Assembly (NCBI GenBank): GCA_030430575.1
Contig: JAUIKF010000031.1
Coordinates: 1 to 64,000, forward strand
Origin: Bacteroidia bacterium
GTDB taxonomy: Bacteria; Bacteroidota; Bacteroidia; J057
Direction of reading: 5' to 3'
Length of the DNA stretch: 64,000 nucleotides
How positions within the stretch are numbered: position 1 is the first letter of the stretch; every line of letters starts with the position of its first letter. Of this stretch, positions 7,807-17,137 are shown piece after piece. The translations under genes and the position numbers were made by a program. The notes beneath the pieces are model-generated. The model was given only the letters and a program-made list of their open reading frames with translations. It had not been told where the DNA came from and did not search any database.

Positions 7807-10719
7807 ATGCGGATATTTGCCTTACTCATTAGTCTTGCCTTGTTCTTCCCATCTTTCACCTCCGCTCAGCAATTCAATTTAGCTGAACGGAAGGCAAAGG
7901 TATTTACCATGCCTATCGGAAAAGAAAAAGCGAACGAATTGAATGCTTTATCCCTACTACTTCAGGCGTCCTCCCCAGATACAGCCATGCTATTTGCCAA
8001 AGAGGCAGCCTCTATTTCTCAGCAATTTTCTTATCCCATCGGGATGGCAAAGGCCCATCTCCAAATCGCCAATTTGCAGGCAAATGGCAGGCATTGGCGA
8101 AGGGCGATGAACGCCTTACAAAAGGGCTTGCCCCAGGCCCAGTCGACAGAGGACCTGCGCTTACAGATGAACTACTATCGCCTCATGGCGACGGTTGCTG
8201 GAAAACAGCGAAAAATGAAGAAGCTTCAGGCTTACCAGCAGCAATACCTGCTGTTGAAGGACAGCTTGATGAATGCTACTGCCGAAAGCCAGATCTCGGT
8301 GATTGAAGAAAAGTATTTGGAACAAAAAGAGGAAACCCAACAAACCCGTTTGGAAAAGGATGAAGCTTTGCTGGAGTTACAACAGCAACAAGAATTGGCC
8401 TTAAGACGAGAACTGGAGATCACTCAGTTAGAAATGGAAACGGCTCAACTGGAAATGGCCCACGACAAATTGCAAATGGAGAAAGTGGAACAGGAAAATG
8501 AGGCCATGCAAAAGGAGCTTGAATTGAAAGAAAAAATTGCAAATCGCAATCTCCTGATTGGCGCTGGTAGTCTGTTGGGATTGTTGTTACTGGGCTTGTG
8601 GCAGCGATATCGCCTGATCCAGCAGAAAAAACTAGCGCAAATAGAGAAACAACGCGCAGAGCGCTTGGAGCAGGTGGACCGCCTGAAAGATCAGTTTCTG
8701 GCCAATACCTCGCACGAATTAAGAACCCCGCTAAATGGCATCATTGGGATTGCTGAGTCCCTCTACGACGGGATAGGAGAGGGCTCGCCCGAAATCCAGC
8801 GAGAAAACCTGGCCATGGTCATCTCATCAGGCAAACGCCTTAGCAATTTGGTGAACGATCTGCTCGATTTATCCAAAATCAAGAATGACGAATTGACCCT
8901 TTCCCTAAAACCTGTGAATATGCAGGCCTTGACAGAGGTTGTTCTCCGGATCAATGAGAGCATGGCCAGAGGAAAGGCCATCAAATTGGTCAATCAGCTG
9001 TCTCCGGATCTTTCTGCCATTAAGGGAGATGAGGATCGATTGCTCCAAATCCTTCATAATTTGGTTGGCAACGCCATTAAATTCACGGAGAAGGGAGAAA
9101 TTGAGGTAATGGGGAAAGTGAATGGTGCGTTTTTGGAAATTGGGGTAAAAGATACGGGGATAGGCATTTCGCGAGATAAATTAGAAAGTATCTTTGCAGA
9201 ATTTTCGCAGGCAGATGGTTCTATTAGCCGCCAATATGCCGGGACGGGATTGGGACTCAGTATAAGCAAGCGGCTGGTGGAGGCGCATGGAGGGAAGATG
9301 TGGGTAACGTCCAAAGTAGGAGAAGGATCTACCTTTTATTTTAGCATACCGATAAGTACAGAAAAAGCGAGCAAAAAAGCATTTGGAGATTTTATCTCTC
9401 GCCCTATGGCCTTGGCTAGCCCCCCAACAAACGGGAAGGCTCCCAAAATGGATTTGGCTCCAAATGTGGGTGTGGAAGAGATAAATGTCCTAATTGTAGA
9501 TGATGAAGCCATCAATCAGCAAGTACTCCGCAACCATTTGTCTGCCCCCCAATTTAGGATAACATCTGCCATGAATGGGGAAGAGGCGTTAGAAGCTATT
9601 GGTTCAGGGAAAAAATTCGACTTGGTCTTATTAGATTTGATGATGCCGCGGATGTCGGGATATGTAGTATGTCAAAAAATACGAGAACAATACGCTTCCT
9701 TGGAATTGCCAATCATCATGATCACCGCCAAAAATCAAGTGGCCGATTTGGTGGAGGGGCTCTCTTATGGGGCAAATGACTATATCGCAAAGCCTTTTTC
9801 CAAGGAAGAGTTTTTGGCACGAATCCGCACCCACCTCAACCTCCATCAGATCAATGCTGCTACCGCACGCTTTGTCCCCAATGAATTCCTCCAAACGCTG
9901 GGATATGATACGATAACGGATGTGCGATTGGGTGACCAGGTAGAGCGAGAGGTGACGGTGTTTTTCTCTGATATCCGAGCCTTTACGGCGCTTTCAGAAA
10001 CCATGACACCTGCGGAGAACTTCCGGTTTGTCAGTGCTTATGCTAGCCGTATGGGCCCCATTATCAGCCGTCATGGTGGATTTGTCAATCAGTATATGGG
10101 GGATGGGATCATGGCTTTGTTCCAAAAGAATGGTGAAAATGGCATTCAAGCTGCTATCGAAATGCACCAAGAAATCGTTCGATACAATCACAAACGTAAG
10201 CAGCAAAACCGAAAACCTATCCGAGTAGGGATGGGGCTTCATACAGGTCCGCTTATTATGGGCATTATTGGCGATAAAATCCGTGCAGACGCTACCACGA
10301 TTTCCGATACCGTCAATACAGCTTCTCGCATGGAAGGACTCACCAAGTTCTATGGGGCTAATCTCCTTGTGAGCGAAGCTACCCTGTCTGACCTGGAAGC
10401 TCCAGAGCGCTTTAATTACCGCTATCTTGGGATGGTGCAGGCCAAAGGAAAGAGTCAATCCATTGGCGTCTACGAATTCTACGATGCTGATCCGCAGGAA
10501 CTGATCGACCTCAAGCGCCAAACACATGACCACTTTGAACAAGGCTTAAGGTTGTATTACGCACGGGAATTTGACCATGCAAAAGCTGCTTTTGAAGCTG
10601 TCCTTGCGGTAAATCCCAAGGATCGGCCTGCTAGCCACTATTGCCAAAAGGCAGCAGAATTGATGACTGTAGATCTGCCGCCCGATTGGGATGGGGTGGA
10701 AAGAATGACGGATAAGTAA
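7807..10719 (+). CDS. TPR/coiled-coil sensor - histidine kinase - receiver - class III cyclase
   Basis: 970 residues. A signal peptide (LLISLALFFPSFTSAQ) leads a periplasmic TPR-like helical domain (about 25-150), a Glu/Gln-rich coiled coil (about 155-245) and one membrane helix (about 250-270). HisKA has His303 (NTSHELRTPL), then HATPase (GTGLGLSISK), a receiver with Asp610 (LVLLDLMMP) and a class III cyclase with metal ligands Asp722 and Asp766. Gln762 replaces the canonical Lys, and the second specificity position is Thr (ATTISDTVN), a residue also seen in class IIIb enzymes. A C-terminal TPR-like hairpin ends in WDGVERMTDK. It follows the previous cyclase by 36 bp, in an apparent operon. 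Confidence 0.9.
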   Translation: MRIFALLISLALFFPSFTSAQQFNLAERKAKVFTMPIGKEKANELNALSLLLQASSPDTAMLFAKEAASISQQFSYPIGMAKAHLQIANLQANGRHWRRAMNALQKGLPQAQSTEDLRLQMNYYRLMATVAGKQRKMKKLQAYQQQYLLLKDSLMNATAESQISVIEEKYLEQKEETQQTRLEKDEALLELQQQQELALRRELEITQLEMETAQLEMAHDKLQMEKVEQENEAMQKELELKEKIANRNLLIGAGSLLGLLLLGLWQRYRLIQQKKLAQIEKQRAERLEQVDRLKDQFLANTSHELRTPLNGIIGIAESLYDGIGEGSPEIQRENLAMVISSGKRLSNLVNDLLDLSKIKNDELTLSLKPVNMQALTEVVLRINESMARGKAIKLVNQLSPDLSAIKGDEDRLLQILHNLVGNAIKFTEKGEIEVMGKVNGAFLEIGVKDTGIGISRDKLESIFAEFSQADGSISRQYAGTGLGLSISKRLVEAHGGKMWVTSKVGEGSTFYFSIPISTEKASKKAFGDFISRPMALASPPTNGKAPKMDLAPNVGVEEINVLIVDDEAINQQVLRNHLSAPQFRITSAMNGEEALEAIGSGKKFDLVLLDLMMPRMSGYVVCQKIREQYASLELPIIMITAKNQVADLVEGLSYGANDYIAKPFSKEEFLARIRTHLNLHQINAATARFVPNEFLQTLGYDTITDVRLGDQVEREVTVFFSDIRAFTALSETMTPAENFRFVSAYASRMGPIISRHGGFVNQYMGDGIMALFQKNGENGIQAAIEMHQEIVRYNHKRKQQNRKPIRVGMGLHTGPLIMGIIGDKIRADATTISDTVNTASRMEGLTKFYGANLLVSEATLSDLEAPERFNYRYLGMVQAKGKSQSIGVYEFYDADPQELIDLKRQTHDHFEQGLRLYYAREFDHAKAAFEAVLAVNPKDRPASHYCQKAAELMTVDLPPDWDGVERMTDK

Positions 10720-10743
10720 TTTCTTTTTCTGTATCTTGAGGTG

Positions 10744-12897
10744 ATGAAATCACCTTGCAAGAGAATTGACCCTATTTATGGCTTGCTATTGTTATGGCTG
10801 GGTTGCTTTTCCCTTTCAGCAGTTGGGCAAAGTCATCGTTTACAGCCGCCTATTCTGGTGATCGATACCCTTGAACACAATCTCTGGTTAACGCCTTATC
10901 TCGAAGTTTTTGAAGATGAAACCAGTGCACTGACCATCGAGGATGTCAGTCAAATGGAATTTGCTGGCCGCTTTCAGCCAGTAGATACCTTTTTTAATGC
11001 AAGTCACCACACCCATACAATATGGGGGCGGATAACCATCCAAAGCCTTTTGAGAAAACCCAGTTATTGGGTGATCGGAGACTATGGAAGTTCTGGCTTT
11101 CTAGAAATGTATGCCCGAGATTCTAGTGAAAACTGGGCCATCAAACGGTCTGGGGCTTATGTACCTGGTAAAGACCGAGATTTGGTGAAATATGACTTCA
11201 TCTCTTTGGGGCTAGTGCTCGCCCCCCATACGACTAAAACCTATTATTTCAGTGTTAAAGAGATCAATCATTCTACGCCGACCCTTCGGTTAAAACTCCA
11301 TGACAAGAACAGTTGGTTAGCATTTAGTCGGGAGCAAGTCAATGTCGTCATTGCTGGATTTGTGGCGATCCTCGTGATCATGTTTCTCTACAGCTTCATG
11401 GTTTTCCTCACTTCTAAAGAGATTACCTATCTCCATTATTCCTTATATATCGCTTCTTTGGCCGGCTTTATTATGTTTGCAGGGGGGCCACACGAGATCC
11501 ATGGTTTTCCCATCCTGAAAGAGTACTTGCTGTTTTTGTGTTTAAGTGGGATTAGCATTTTCTATTTTCAATTTGGTCGTTCTTTTTTGGATACCCCCAA
11601 ATTGATTCCCCATTGGGACAAATGGATTGTGCGTTATATCGGGATGCGGCTGGTCCTTTTGCTTGTCCAAATGGGCTTGATTTATTTTACCTTCAATATC
11701 AGTCTGGTAGCCACCATTGAGTTTTCCTTTTTCTTGGTGGATGCGGTTTTTGCTTTGATTTTATGTGTTATCCTAGCTCGTTCCAAATCCATTATTGCAC
11801 GTTTTTTTATAGGTGGGACTGTGAATGTATTTGGCTTTGGGTTTGTCTTTTTCACGATAGGGCTTTTTGTGGGGTATAATGGAAGCTTGGGCCTTTTTGG
11901 GTCACTCGTGGCAGAGATATTAGTTTTTTCATTGGGTTTGGGATATAAAATGCGAATTTCTGAGAAGGAAAAACTGGCGGCCCAGGCTGAAAAATTGGCC
12001 TCCCAAGAGGCGCTAAACCAGGAATTATCCAAAATCAACACCGCCTTTGGACGATTTGTCCCACATGAGTTTTTGAAGTCATTGGGCTATGAAAGTGTGT
12101 TGGAAGTAAATCTGGGAGATGGGGTAGAGAAAGAAGTCACGGTGTTTTTTTCCGATATTCGTTCCTACACGACCCTCTCTGAAGGGATGAGCCCGCGAGA
12201 GAACTTTGACTTTCTTAATGCTTACCTGGGCCGAGTAGGGCCGATTATCACAGCACATAACGGATTTGTGAACCAATACTATGGGGATGGCATCATGGCC
12301 TTATTTATGCAGTCCCCAAACGATGCGATCGCTGCTGCTCAAGAAGCCCATCAAGCGATTGACATCTTTAACCAAGAACTAGTAGCTGACGGTAAACAAC
12401 CTATTCGGATAGGCATTGGCCTCCACAAGGGTCCATTGCTTATGGGGGTGATTGGTGATACCCTTCGGTTAGAAGCAGGGGTAGTCTCGGATACAGTGAA
12501 CACCGCTTCGCGGATGGAGGGGCTTACGAAACATTTTGGGGTAAATACCTTGGTGTCAGAACATTGTGTAGATTCATCTTCCCTAGGTTCCCTCTTCCGG
12601 TATTTAGGCAAGGTTCAGGTTAAAGGAAGGAAAGAGGCCATTGGGGTGTATGATTATTTTGGAGGAGACGCCCCTGAAATCCAACGGGCGAAACAGGAGA
12701 CCCTGGATGATTTTCATCAAGGGCTTTCAGCCTATTATGCCCAGTCATTTGTGGACGCTGCCCACACTTTTGACCGTGTATTGACTGTCTTTCCTGATGA
12801 CAAAACCTCACAGCGATATCTAACCCAAGCCAAGCAATATTTGCTAGAAGGCACCCCCAAAGGCTGGACAGGGGTAGAGCAGATGGTGGAGAAGTAG
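10744..12897 (+). CDS. 7TM-DISM sensor directly fused to class III cyclase
   Basis: 717 residues from ATG 10744 (the preceding GTG is less likely). A signal peptide (LLLLWLGCFSLSAVG), a 7TMR-DISMED2-like extracellular domain and seven membrane helices resemble the first cyclase of the cluster, but no kinase or receiver intervenes. A short coiled linker leads straight to GRFVPHEFLKSLGYES and the cyclase. Metal ligands are Asp471 and Asp515. Gln511 sits at the Lys position and Gly at the second selector, as in the first paralogue. It ends in a TPR-like hairpin and WTGVEQMVEK. It would couple ligand binding to cyclase activity without phosphorelay. It lies 24 bp after the third cyclase and is followed by a hairpin. 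Confidence 0.9.
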   Translation: MKSPCKRIDPIYGLLLLWLGCFSLSAVGQSHRLQPPILVIDTLEHNLWLTPYLEVFEDETSALTIEDVSQMEFAGRFQPVDTFFNASHHTHTIWGRITIQSLLRKPSYWVIGDYGSSGFLEMYARDSSENWAIKRSGAYVPGKDRDLVKYDFISLGLVLAPHTTKTYYFSVKEINHSTPTLRLKLHDKNSWLAFSREQVNVVIAGFVAILVIMFLYSFMVFLTSKEITYLHYSLYIASLAGFIMFAGGPHEIHGFPILKEYLLFLCLSGISIFYFQFGRSFLDTPKLIPHWDKWIVRYIGMRLVLLLVQMGLIYFTFNISLVATIEFSFFLVDAVFALILCVILARSKSIIARFFIGGTVNVFGFGFVFFTIGLFVGYNGSLGLFGSLVAEILVFSLGLGYKMRISEKEKLAAQAEKLASQEALNQELSKINTAFGRFVPHEFLKSLGYESVLEVNLGDGVEKEVTVFFSDIRSYTTLSEGMSPRENFDFLNAYLGRVGPIITAHNGFVNQYYGDGIMALFMQSPNDAIAAAQEAHQAIDIFNQELVADGKQPIRIGIGLHKGPLLMGVIGDTLRLEAGVVSDTVNTASRMEGLTKHFGVNTLVSEHCVDSSSLGSLFRYLGKVQVKGRKEAIGVYDYFGGDAPEIQRAKQETLDDFHQGLSAYYAQSFVDAAHTFDRVLTVFPDDKTSQRYLTQAKQYLLEGTPKGWTGVEQMVEK

Positions 12898-12910
12898 AAG
12901 AAGGTTTTAT

Positions 12911-12951
12911 GTTCTAGGTTCTACGTTCTAAGGTGTCGATTAACCTAGAAC
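12911..12951. terminator. Hairpin between convergent genes
   Basis: GTTCTAGGTT (12911-12920) pairs perfectly with AACCTAGAAC (12942-12951). It lies between the stops of the cyclase operon and of the convergent LpxR-like gene. There is no long T run, so termination is inferred from position. A partial third copy (GTTCTA) in the loop gives it a repeat character. Confidence 0.45.
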
Positions 12952-13944
12952 CTAAAAAGCAACCATAAACTTCACCTGTCCCCATACATGGCTATCTCCA
13001 GCAATGAAAGTACGGCTTTGGAACACATGTTGGTACCCAATCCCTACTTTTCGGTAGATAAAGTCAGCACCTAATTCTATCCTCGTGATAAAATGATTTA
13101 TCTCTGAAGAAGTGAGGGTAAATGGACTTCCATTATTCAGTAACCCCCCTTGTAGCGTCGCATCATAGACTCGATAAGTGCCTTCTGCCCGGACATAGCC
13201 ATACAGTTGTAGATTGCGAATGGTCCGACTCCTCGTCAATTCTGAACTTTCCATCATAGAGCGAGGAGCGAAATGTAGGGCATAAAAATAGGGGTTAAGA
13301 AGTCCAAATCTAAGCATGGCCCCGCCCCCTATGCTAGGGGTAATGGTACTTAAATTAACCCTGCCAAACCCCAAAAAGTCAATTCCCTCTACCTCAAAAA
13401 ATCCCTTTTCCAATAGGGCCATATATTCGAGGAGAAGGTCTGTTTTTACCTGATTATCCCAGGCTTGATCTCCGCGCGTAATAAACTGTCCCATACTTAC
13501 TGGCCCAAGTAGGCCAATATTCACTGCAGTAGTAAGCCGCATTTGGTTATTTCTATCATTGGAGATGAGGAAATGGCCGATAGAAAAATGACTAGCAAAT
13601 GGACGGTCATTGAGTAAATCCAAGGTATCCAGGTTGGCGGGGGTAAAGGCCCGATGGGCAAAGGATAGCCCATAATAAGTCTCTGATCGTCGACCAATGC
13701 GGAACAAGAGGCGCTTGGCGAGGTAAAGATTCATGAACCTGGGATGGATAAGTTCTGCACAGAAACCTTGTGTGTAATATTGATTGGTCCCATTGAATGA
13801 ATCATTGTCATAAAACACCCGTCCTATCCGCAAAGGGCATACATCCGCATCAGCGATACTTATGCCCGTACAGGGTTGCGCATCTACTACACCAATAAAT
13901 GCAAGCATAGTAGCGACTATTGCCATTATTTTGTTAAATTTCAT
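12952..13944 (-). CDS. LpxR-like (DUF2219) outer membrane protein
   Basis: 330 residues from the Met that opens a signal peptide (MKFNKIMAIVATMLAFIG...DAQ); an in-frame start 13 codons upstream is less likely. The mature N-terminus has YDNDSFNGTNQYYTQGF, the hallmark of the DUF2219/LpxR lipid A 3'-O-deacylase family, where the Asn-Asp pair is catalytic. Alternating beta-strand segments and a terminal Phe (GQVKFMVAF) indicate an outer membrane beta-barrel. The family removes the 3'-acyloxyacyl chain of lipid A. Activity here is inferred, because distant members are common in Bacteroidota and their substrates are untested. It is convergent with the cyclase operon and divergent from the hybrid kinase. 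Confidence 0.75.
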   Translation of the reverse strand: MKFNKIMAIVATMLAFIGVVDAQPCTGISIADADVCPLRIGRVFYDNDSFNGTNQYYTQGFCAELIHPRFMNLYLAKRLLFRIGRRSETYYGLSFAHRAFTPANLDTLDLLNDRPFASHFSIGHFLISNDRNNQMRLTTAVNIGLLGPVSMGQFITRGDQAWDNQVKTDLLLEYMALLEKGFFEVEGIDFLGFGRVNLSTITPSIGGGAMLRFGLLNPYFYALHFAPRSMMESSELTRSRTIRNLQLYGYVRAEGTYRVYDATLQGGLLNNGSPFTLTSSEINHFITRIELGADFIYRKVGIGYQHVFQSRTFIAGDSHVWGQVKFMVAF

Positions 13945-13973
13945 TTTGTAAATTTGTGAAAATAAAGGCAGCC

Positions 13974-16691
13974 ATGAAAGCACCCCCTAAACGCAGACCC
14001 TTGCAGTTCCTGGTATTCTTTGCATTTCTGATTGCAGCGCTAGGTATGGCTGCCGTGAGTTATTTTGCTTACCAAAGTGTGGATCGCTTAGCAAATGACT
14101 TGAAGAAAAATGCAGGTCCCAATCTTTATTTCCGTGCACTTCAGGAAGTGATTTCTGGCGTTACTAAGGCAGAGGCCAGTGTGCGGTCTTTTACGATTAC
14201 CCAGGACGACGTAATGCTGGATCCTTATTATGAGGTGGTTGGAATCATTGATGATAAGCTAGAAGCACTCAATGAGTTTTCTAGCCAGGAGACAGAAATG
14301 GATAGCATCAATTCCCTCACAGAAACGAAGTTTCTTCTGATGGACAGCATTATCCGTGTGATTGAAAAAGGAGAACGGATTACCGCATTTGACAAACTAT
14401 ATAGAAGAATTGTTCGGGCAGAAAAAGACCCTCGCCTTAAACCTAAAGTGAAACCAAAGGCTGTTTCGATTGAGCCGCTTAGTACCATTTCTCCGCCCAC
14501 AGACACGATCATTTTCATGAATGATTCTGCTGAAACTATGGGAGATCAAGCCCAAATAGCGCAAGCAGAGGTGCCTGATAAGCGAGATAATAAAAAGCGT
14601 AGGCGGAAAAAAAAGAATATTTTCTCCATGATTTTTGGGAAAAGGGATAAAGGAGTAGTGATTGATACGCTTGCTGAAGATAGTGCAAGACGCGCTGTTG
14701 CAGCTATCTCCCAACCTTTTTCTATCGACTCTGCCCAAGCGCCCCCAGAAATCAACCCTTTGCCTAAAAGAAGGACCTCTTCTTCCAAAGATCTACTAAA
14801 AGAAATTCGAAGATCAGCTGAGGCATATAGTGAACAGGAAAATCAATTGTTAAAAGAACAAGCGCGTCTGATTCTCAACCTCACTAGGCAGGATGAGGTA
14901 GTCATGGCAAAGATGATGAGCATCCTTCGAAAGATGGAGCGCGATGAGCGCCAAAAGGGAGACAATGTCGCTTCAGAAGCATCCCGAGATGCAGACCGCA
15001 CTACAGGGTTTATGGCGGCTTTTGCCTTATTTGTGATCGTGATATTCTTGGTGCTGATGGTCATTATCCTGAGAGATATTGGGAGAAATAGAAAGATGCA
15101 GGTATTCCTGAGTCGTGAAAAAGCACGAGCAGAGAAATTCGCTAAGGCCAAGGAGGAGTTCCTGTCTAATATGAGTCATGAGATTCGCACGCCCATGAAT
15201 GCGATTATTGGGTTCACCGAACAATTGAACACAACACCTCTTAACCCCAAACAAAACCGTTATCTACAGACTGTAAGCCGTTCGGCAGATCACCTGCTTG
15301 CGCTTCTTAATGACATTTTGGATTATTCAAAATTGGGGTCCGGCAAGGTAAAACTGGAGCAATTGGCCTTCCGGCCGATGGATGTGCTCCGAGATGCCGA
15401 AGCCACCTTTACCCAAAGCGCCCATAAGAAGGGCCTAGAACTGCGCTTACTGCCTCCAGAGGATGTGCCAGAAGTGATTCAAGGTGACCCGCTGCGATTG
15501 AAGCAAATGTTGTTTAACCTACTGAGCAATGCCATCAAGTTTACAGATGAAGGGGAAGTAACCATCCGAGCCAAAGGAGCTACCTTTACCAATAATGAAT
15601 GCCTGTTAGGCATTTCCGTCAAAGATACGGGGATCGGTATCCCCGAGGAAAAGCAGGCGCAGATATTCATCGATTTTGAACAGGCAGACTCAAGTACGAC
15701 ACGGCAATATGGGGGGACGGGCCTTGGCCTTTCCATTACCAGAAAGCTAGTAGCTTTACATGGCGGTGAACTATTGCTTGATAGTGAGGCAGGTGAATGG
15801 ACAGAATTTACCCTTTTGATTCCCTATCAGCTAGGAGATGAGGCAGACCTAATGCCCCAATTAAAGACCTATTCGGGATCCTTTGACGCGCTTAAAGGTA
15901 TGCAAGCCTTGGTGGCGGATGATGAGCCATATAACCGCGAGCTTGTGGCTATTATTTTGGAAAAATGGGGCGTGGAGGCAGATTTTGTTGAAAATGGACA
16001 AGAAGCCTTCGATCATGCCGCTGATAGCGCCTATGACTTTATTTTGATGGACTTACAGATGCCTATTATGGGCGGTATAGAAGCTACCCAAAAAATAAAA
16101 CGGGAGCTAGAAGGGGAGAGACCTATCATTGGTCTGACAGCTACTTCTACACCGATTGAGGTGGAGCAGGCCCTAGCGGCGGGGATCGATGCGCACATGT
16201 TGAAGCCATTTAAGGAAGCAGAACTTTATGAATTGCTATTGGATAAACTCCATATAGAACATGACCATGATAACGCAGGAGATATAGATGAACCGGATGA
16301 ACCACAAGCACCCGAATTACCTGAAATGATAGATAATGATCGGCCTTATGACCTCAAAGCCATATTTGAACTTGGGAACAACGATGAAGCTTTTGCCCTT
16401 CGGATGTTGCGCATTTTCCACGAAAATACCCATGCAAACCTCGCTGTTATGAAGGAAGGCTTAGATACGGAAAATTGGACAGATGTGGGGTTTGCTGCCC
16501 ATAAAATCATCCCACCTAGCCGTCATTTGGGGCTAAATGATTTAGTGGATCAATTGAAGGAAATTGAATTAGCAGCTCAAGAAGGCGCCATTGGGAATGG
16601 ATTCCACGCCCAAGTGGAATCGGCTTATGGGGAGCTGCTGATGGTGCTGGATGCTGTTGCAAAGGATTTGGAGGAAATAGGACAGGATTGA
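13974..16691 (+). CDS. Tripartite hybrid sensor histidine kinase (HisKA-HATPase-REC-Hpt)
   Basis: 905 residues from ATG 13974 (GTG 13956 is an alternative). Two membrane helices (about 12-35 and 345-367) enclose a long helical sensor region with a Lys/Arg-rich stretch (KRRRKKKN). Then come HisKA with His402 (NMSHEIRTPMN), HATPase (GGTGLGLSITRK), a receiver with Asp693 (FILMDLQMP) and a C-terminal Hpt domain with His843 (AAHKIIPPSRH). This is a BarA-type phosphorelay that needs a separate response regulator, none of which lies nearby. The last codons (IGQD-stop) are read from a GACAGGATT repeat, so the native C-terminus may have been altered by the neighbouring repeat element. Confidence 0.9.
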   Translation: MKAPPKRRPLQFLVFFAFLIAALGMAAVSYFAYQSVDRLANDLKKNAGPNLYFRALQEVISGVTKAEASVRSFTITQDDVMLDPYYEVVGIIDDKLEALNEFSSQETEMDSINSLTETKFLLMDSIIRVIEKGERITAFDKLYRRIVRAEKDPRLKPKVKPKAVSIEPLSTISPPTDTIIFMNDSAETMGDQAQIAQAEVPDKRDNKKRRRKKKNIFSMIFGKRDKGVVIDTLAEDSARRAVAAISQPFSIDSAQAPPEINPLPKRRTSSSKDLLKEIRRSAEAYSEQENQLLKEQARLILNLTRQDEVVMAKMMSILRKMERDERQKGDNVASEASRDADRTTGFMAAFALFVIVIFLVLMVIILRDIGRNRKMQVFLSREKARAEKFAKAKEEFLSNMSHEIRTPMNAIIGFTEQLNTTPLNPKQNRYLQTVSRSADHLLALLNDILDYSKLGSGKVKLEQLAFRPMDVLRDAEATFTQSAHKKGLELRLLPPEDVPEVIQGDPLRLKQMLFNLLSNAIKFTDEGEVTIRAKGATFTNNECLLGISVKDTGIGIPEEKQAQIFIDFEQADSSTTRQYGGTGLGLSITRKLVALHGGELLLDSEAGEWTEFTLLIPYQLGDEADLMPQLKTYSGSFDALKGMQALVADDEPYNRELVAIILEKWGVEADFVENGQEAFDHAADSAYDFILMDLQMPIMGGIEATQKIKRELEGERPIIGLTATSTPIEVEQALAAGIDAHMLKPFKEAELYELLLDKLHIEHDHDNAGDIDEPDEPQAPELPEMIDNDRPYDLKAIFELGNNDEAFALRMLRIFHENTHANLAVMKEGLDTENWTDVGFAAHKIIPPSRHLGLNDLVDQLKEIELAAQEGAIGNGFHAQVESAYGELLMVLDAVAKDLEEIGQD

Positions 16692-16715
16692 CAGGATTTG
16701 CAGGATCAATAGGAT
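16681..16715 (+). repeat. Left inverted repeat of the GxxExxY module
   Basis: The segment begins GACAGGATTGACAGGATT and continues TGCAGGAT. Its reverse complement, with a 9-bp-longer spacing, recurs at 17101-17135 on the other side of the GxxExxY gene. It overlaps the stop codon of the hybrid kinase gene. Confidence 0.75.
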
Positions 16716-16730
16716 GATTAGTTGGATAAA

Positions 16731-17102
16731 ATGGATGATAAATTAACTTATGAGATTATTGGGGCTGCTTATGAGGTACACAAGGTGCTCGGGGTTGGAT
16801 TTTATGAGAAAGTGTATGAAAATGCGATGGTGATTGAGTTAGGGAAGCGGGGGTTAGAAGTGAGACAACAATATCCAATTCCTGTTTTCTATGAAAATGA
16901 ATTGGTAGGAAATTACTTTGCTGATCTTATTGTTAATAGCGAAATAATTATCGAATTAAAGGCCGTACAGAATCTCCAGCCTTTATTTGAAGTCCAATTA
17001 GTCAACTATTTGCAGGGAACTGGAATGGACGTTGGCCTCCTTATTAATTTTGGCTCAAAAGTGGAAGTAAAGCGTAAATATAGACAATACAAGAAAAATT
17101 AA
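16731..17102 (+). CDS. GxxExxY protein (PDDEXK_3-like)
   Basis: 123 residues from ATG 16731. It contains the family signature GFYEKVY (G-x-x-E-x-x-Y) after GAAYEVHKVLG, and ADLIVNSEIIIELKA, a D...ExK pattern that led to classification with PD-(D/E)XK nuclease-like folds. No biochemical function is established for the family, which is scattered widely and patchily in bacteria. The gene is AT-rich relative to its neighbours and is enclosed by two inverted GACAGGATT/CAGGATTTGCAGGAT repeats that abut the ends of both flanking genes, which gives it the look of a compact mobile module. Confidence 0.85.
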   Translation: MDDKLTYEIIGAAYEVHKVLGVGFYEKVYENAMVIELGKRGLEVRQQYPIPVFYENELVGNYFADLIVNSEIIIELKAVQNLQPLFEVQLVNYLQGTGMDVGLLINFGSKVEVKRKYRQYKKN

Positions 17103-17135
17103 TCCTGCAAATCCTGGGAATCTTGTAATCCTGTC
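17101..17135 (-). repeat. Right inverted repeat of the GxxExxY module
   Basis: Read on the minus strand it begins GACAGGATTACAAGATTCCC and ends CAGGATTTGCAGGATT, matching the left repeat in inverted orientation. It begins within the stop codon of the GxxExxY gene and ends 2 bp before the stop of the LexA-like gene. Confidence 0.75.
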
Positions 17136-17137
17136 AT

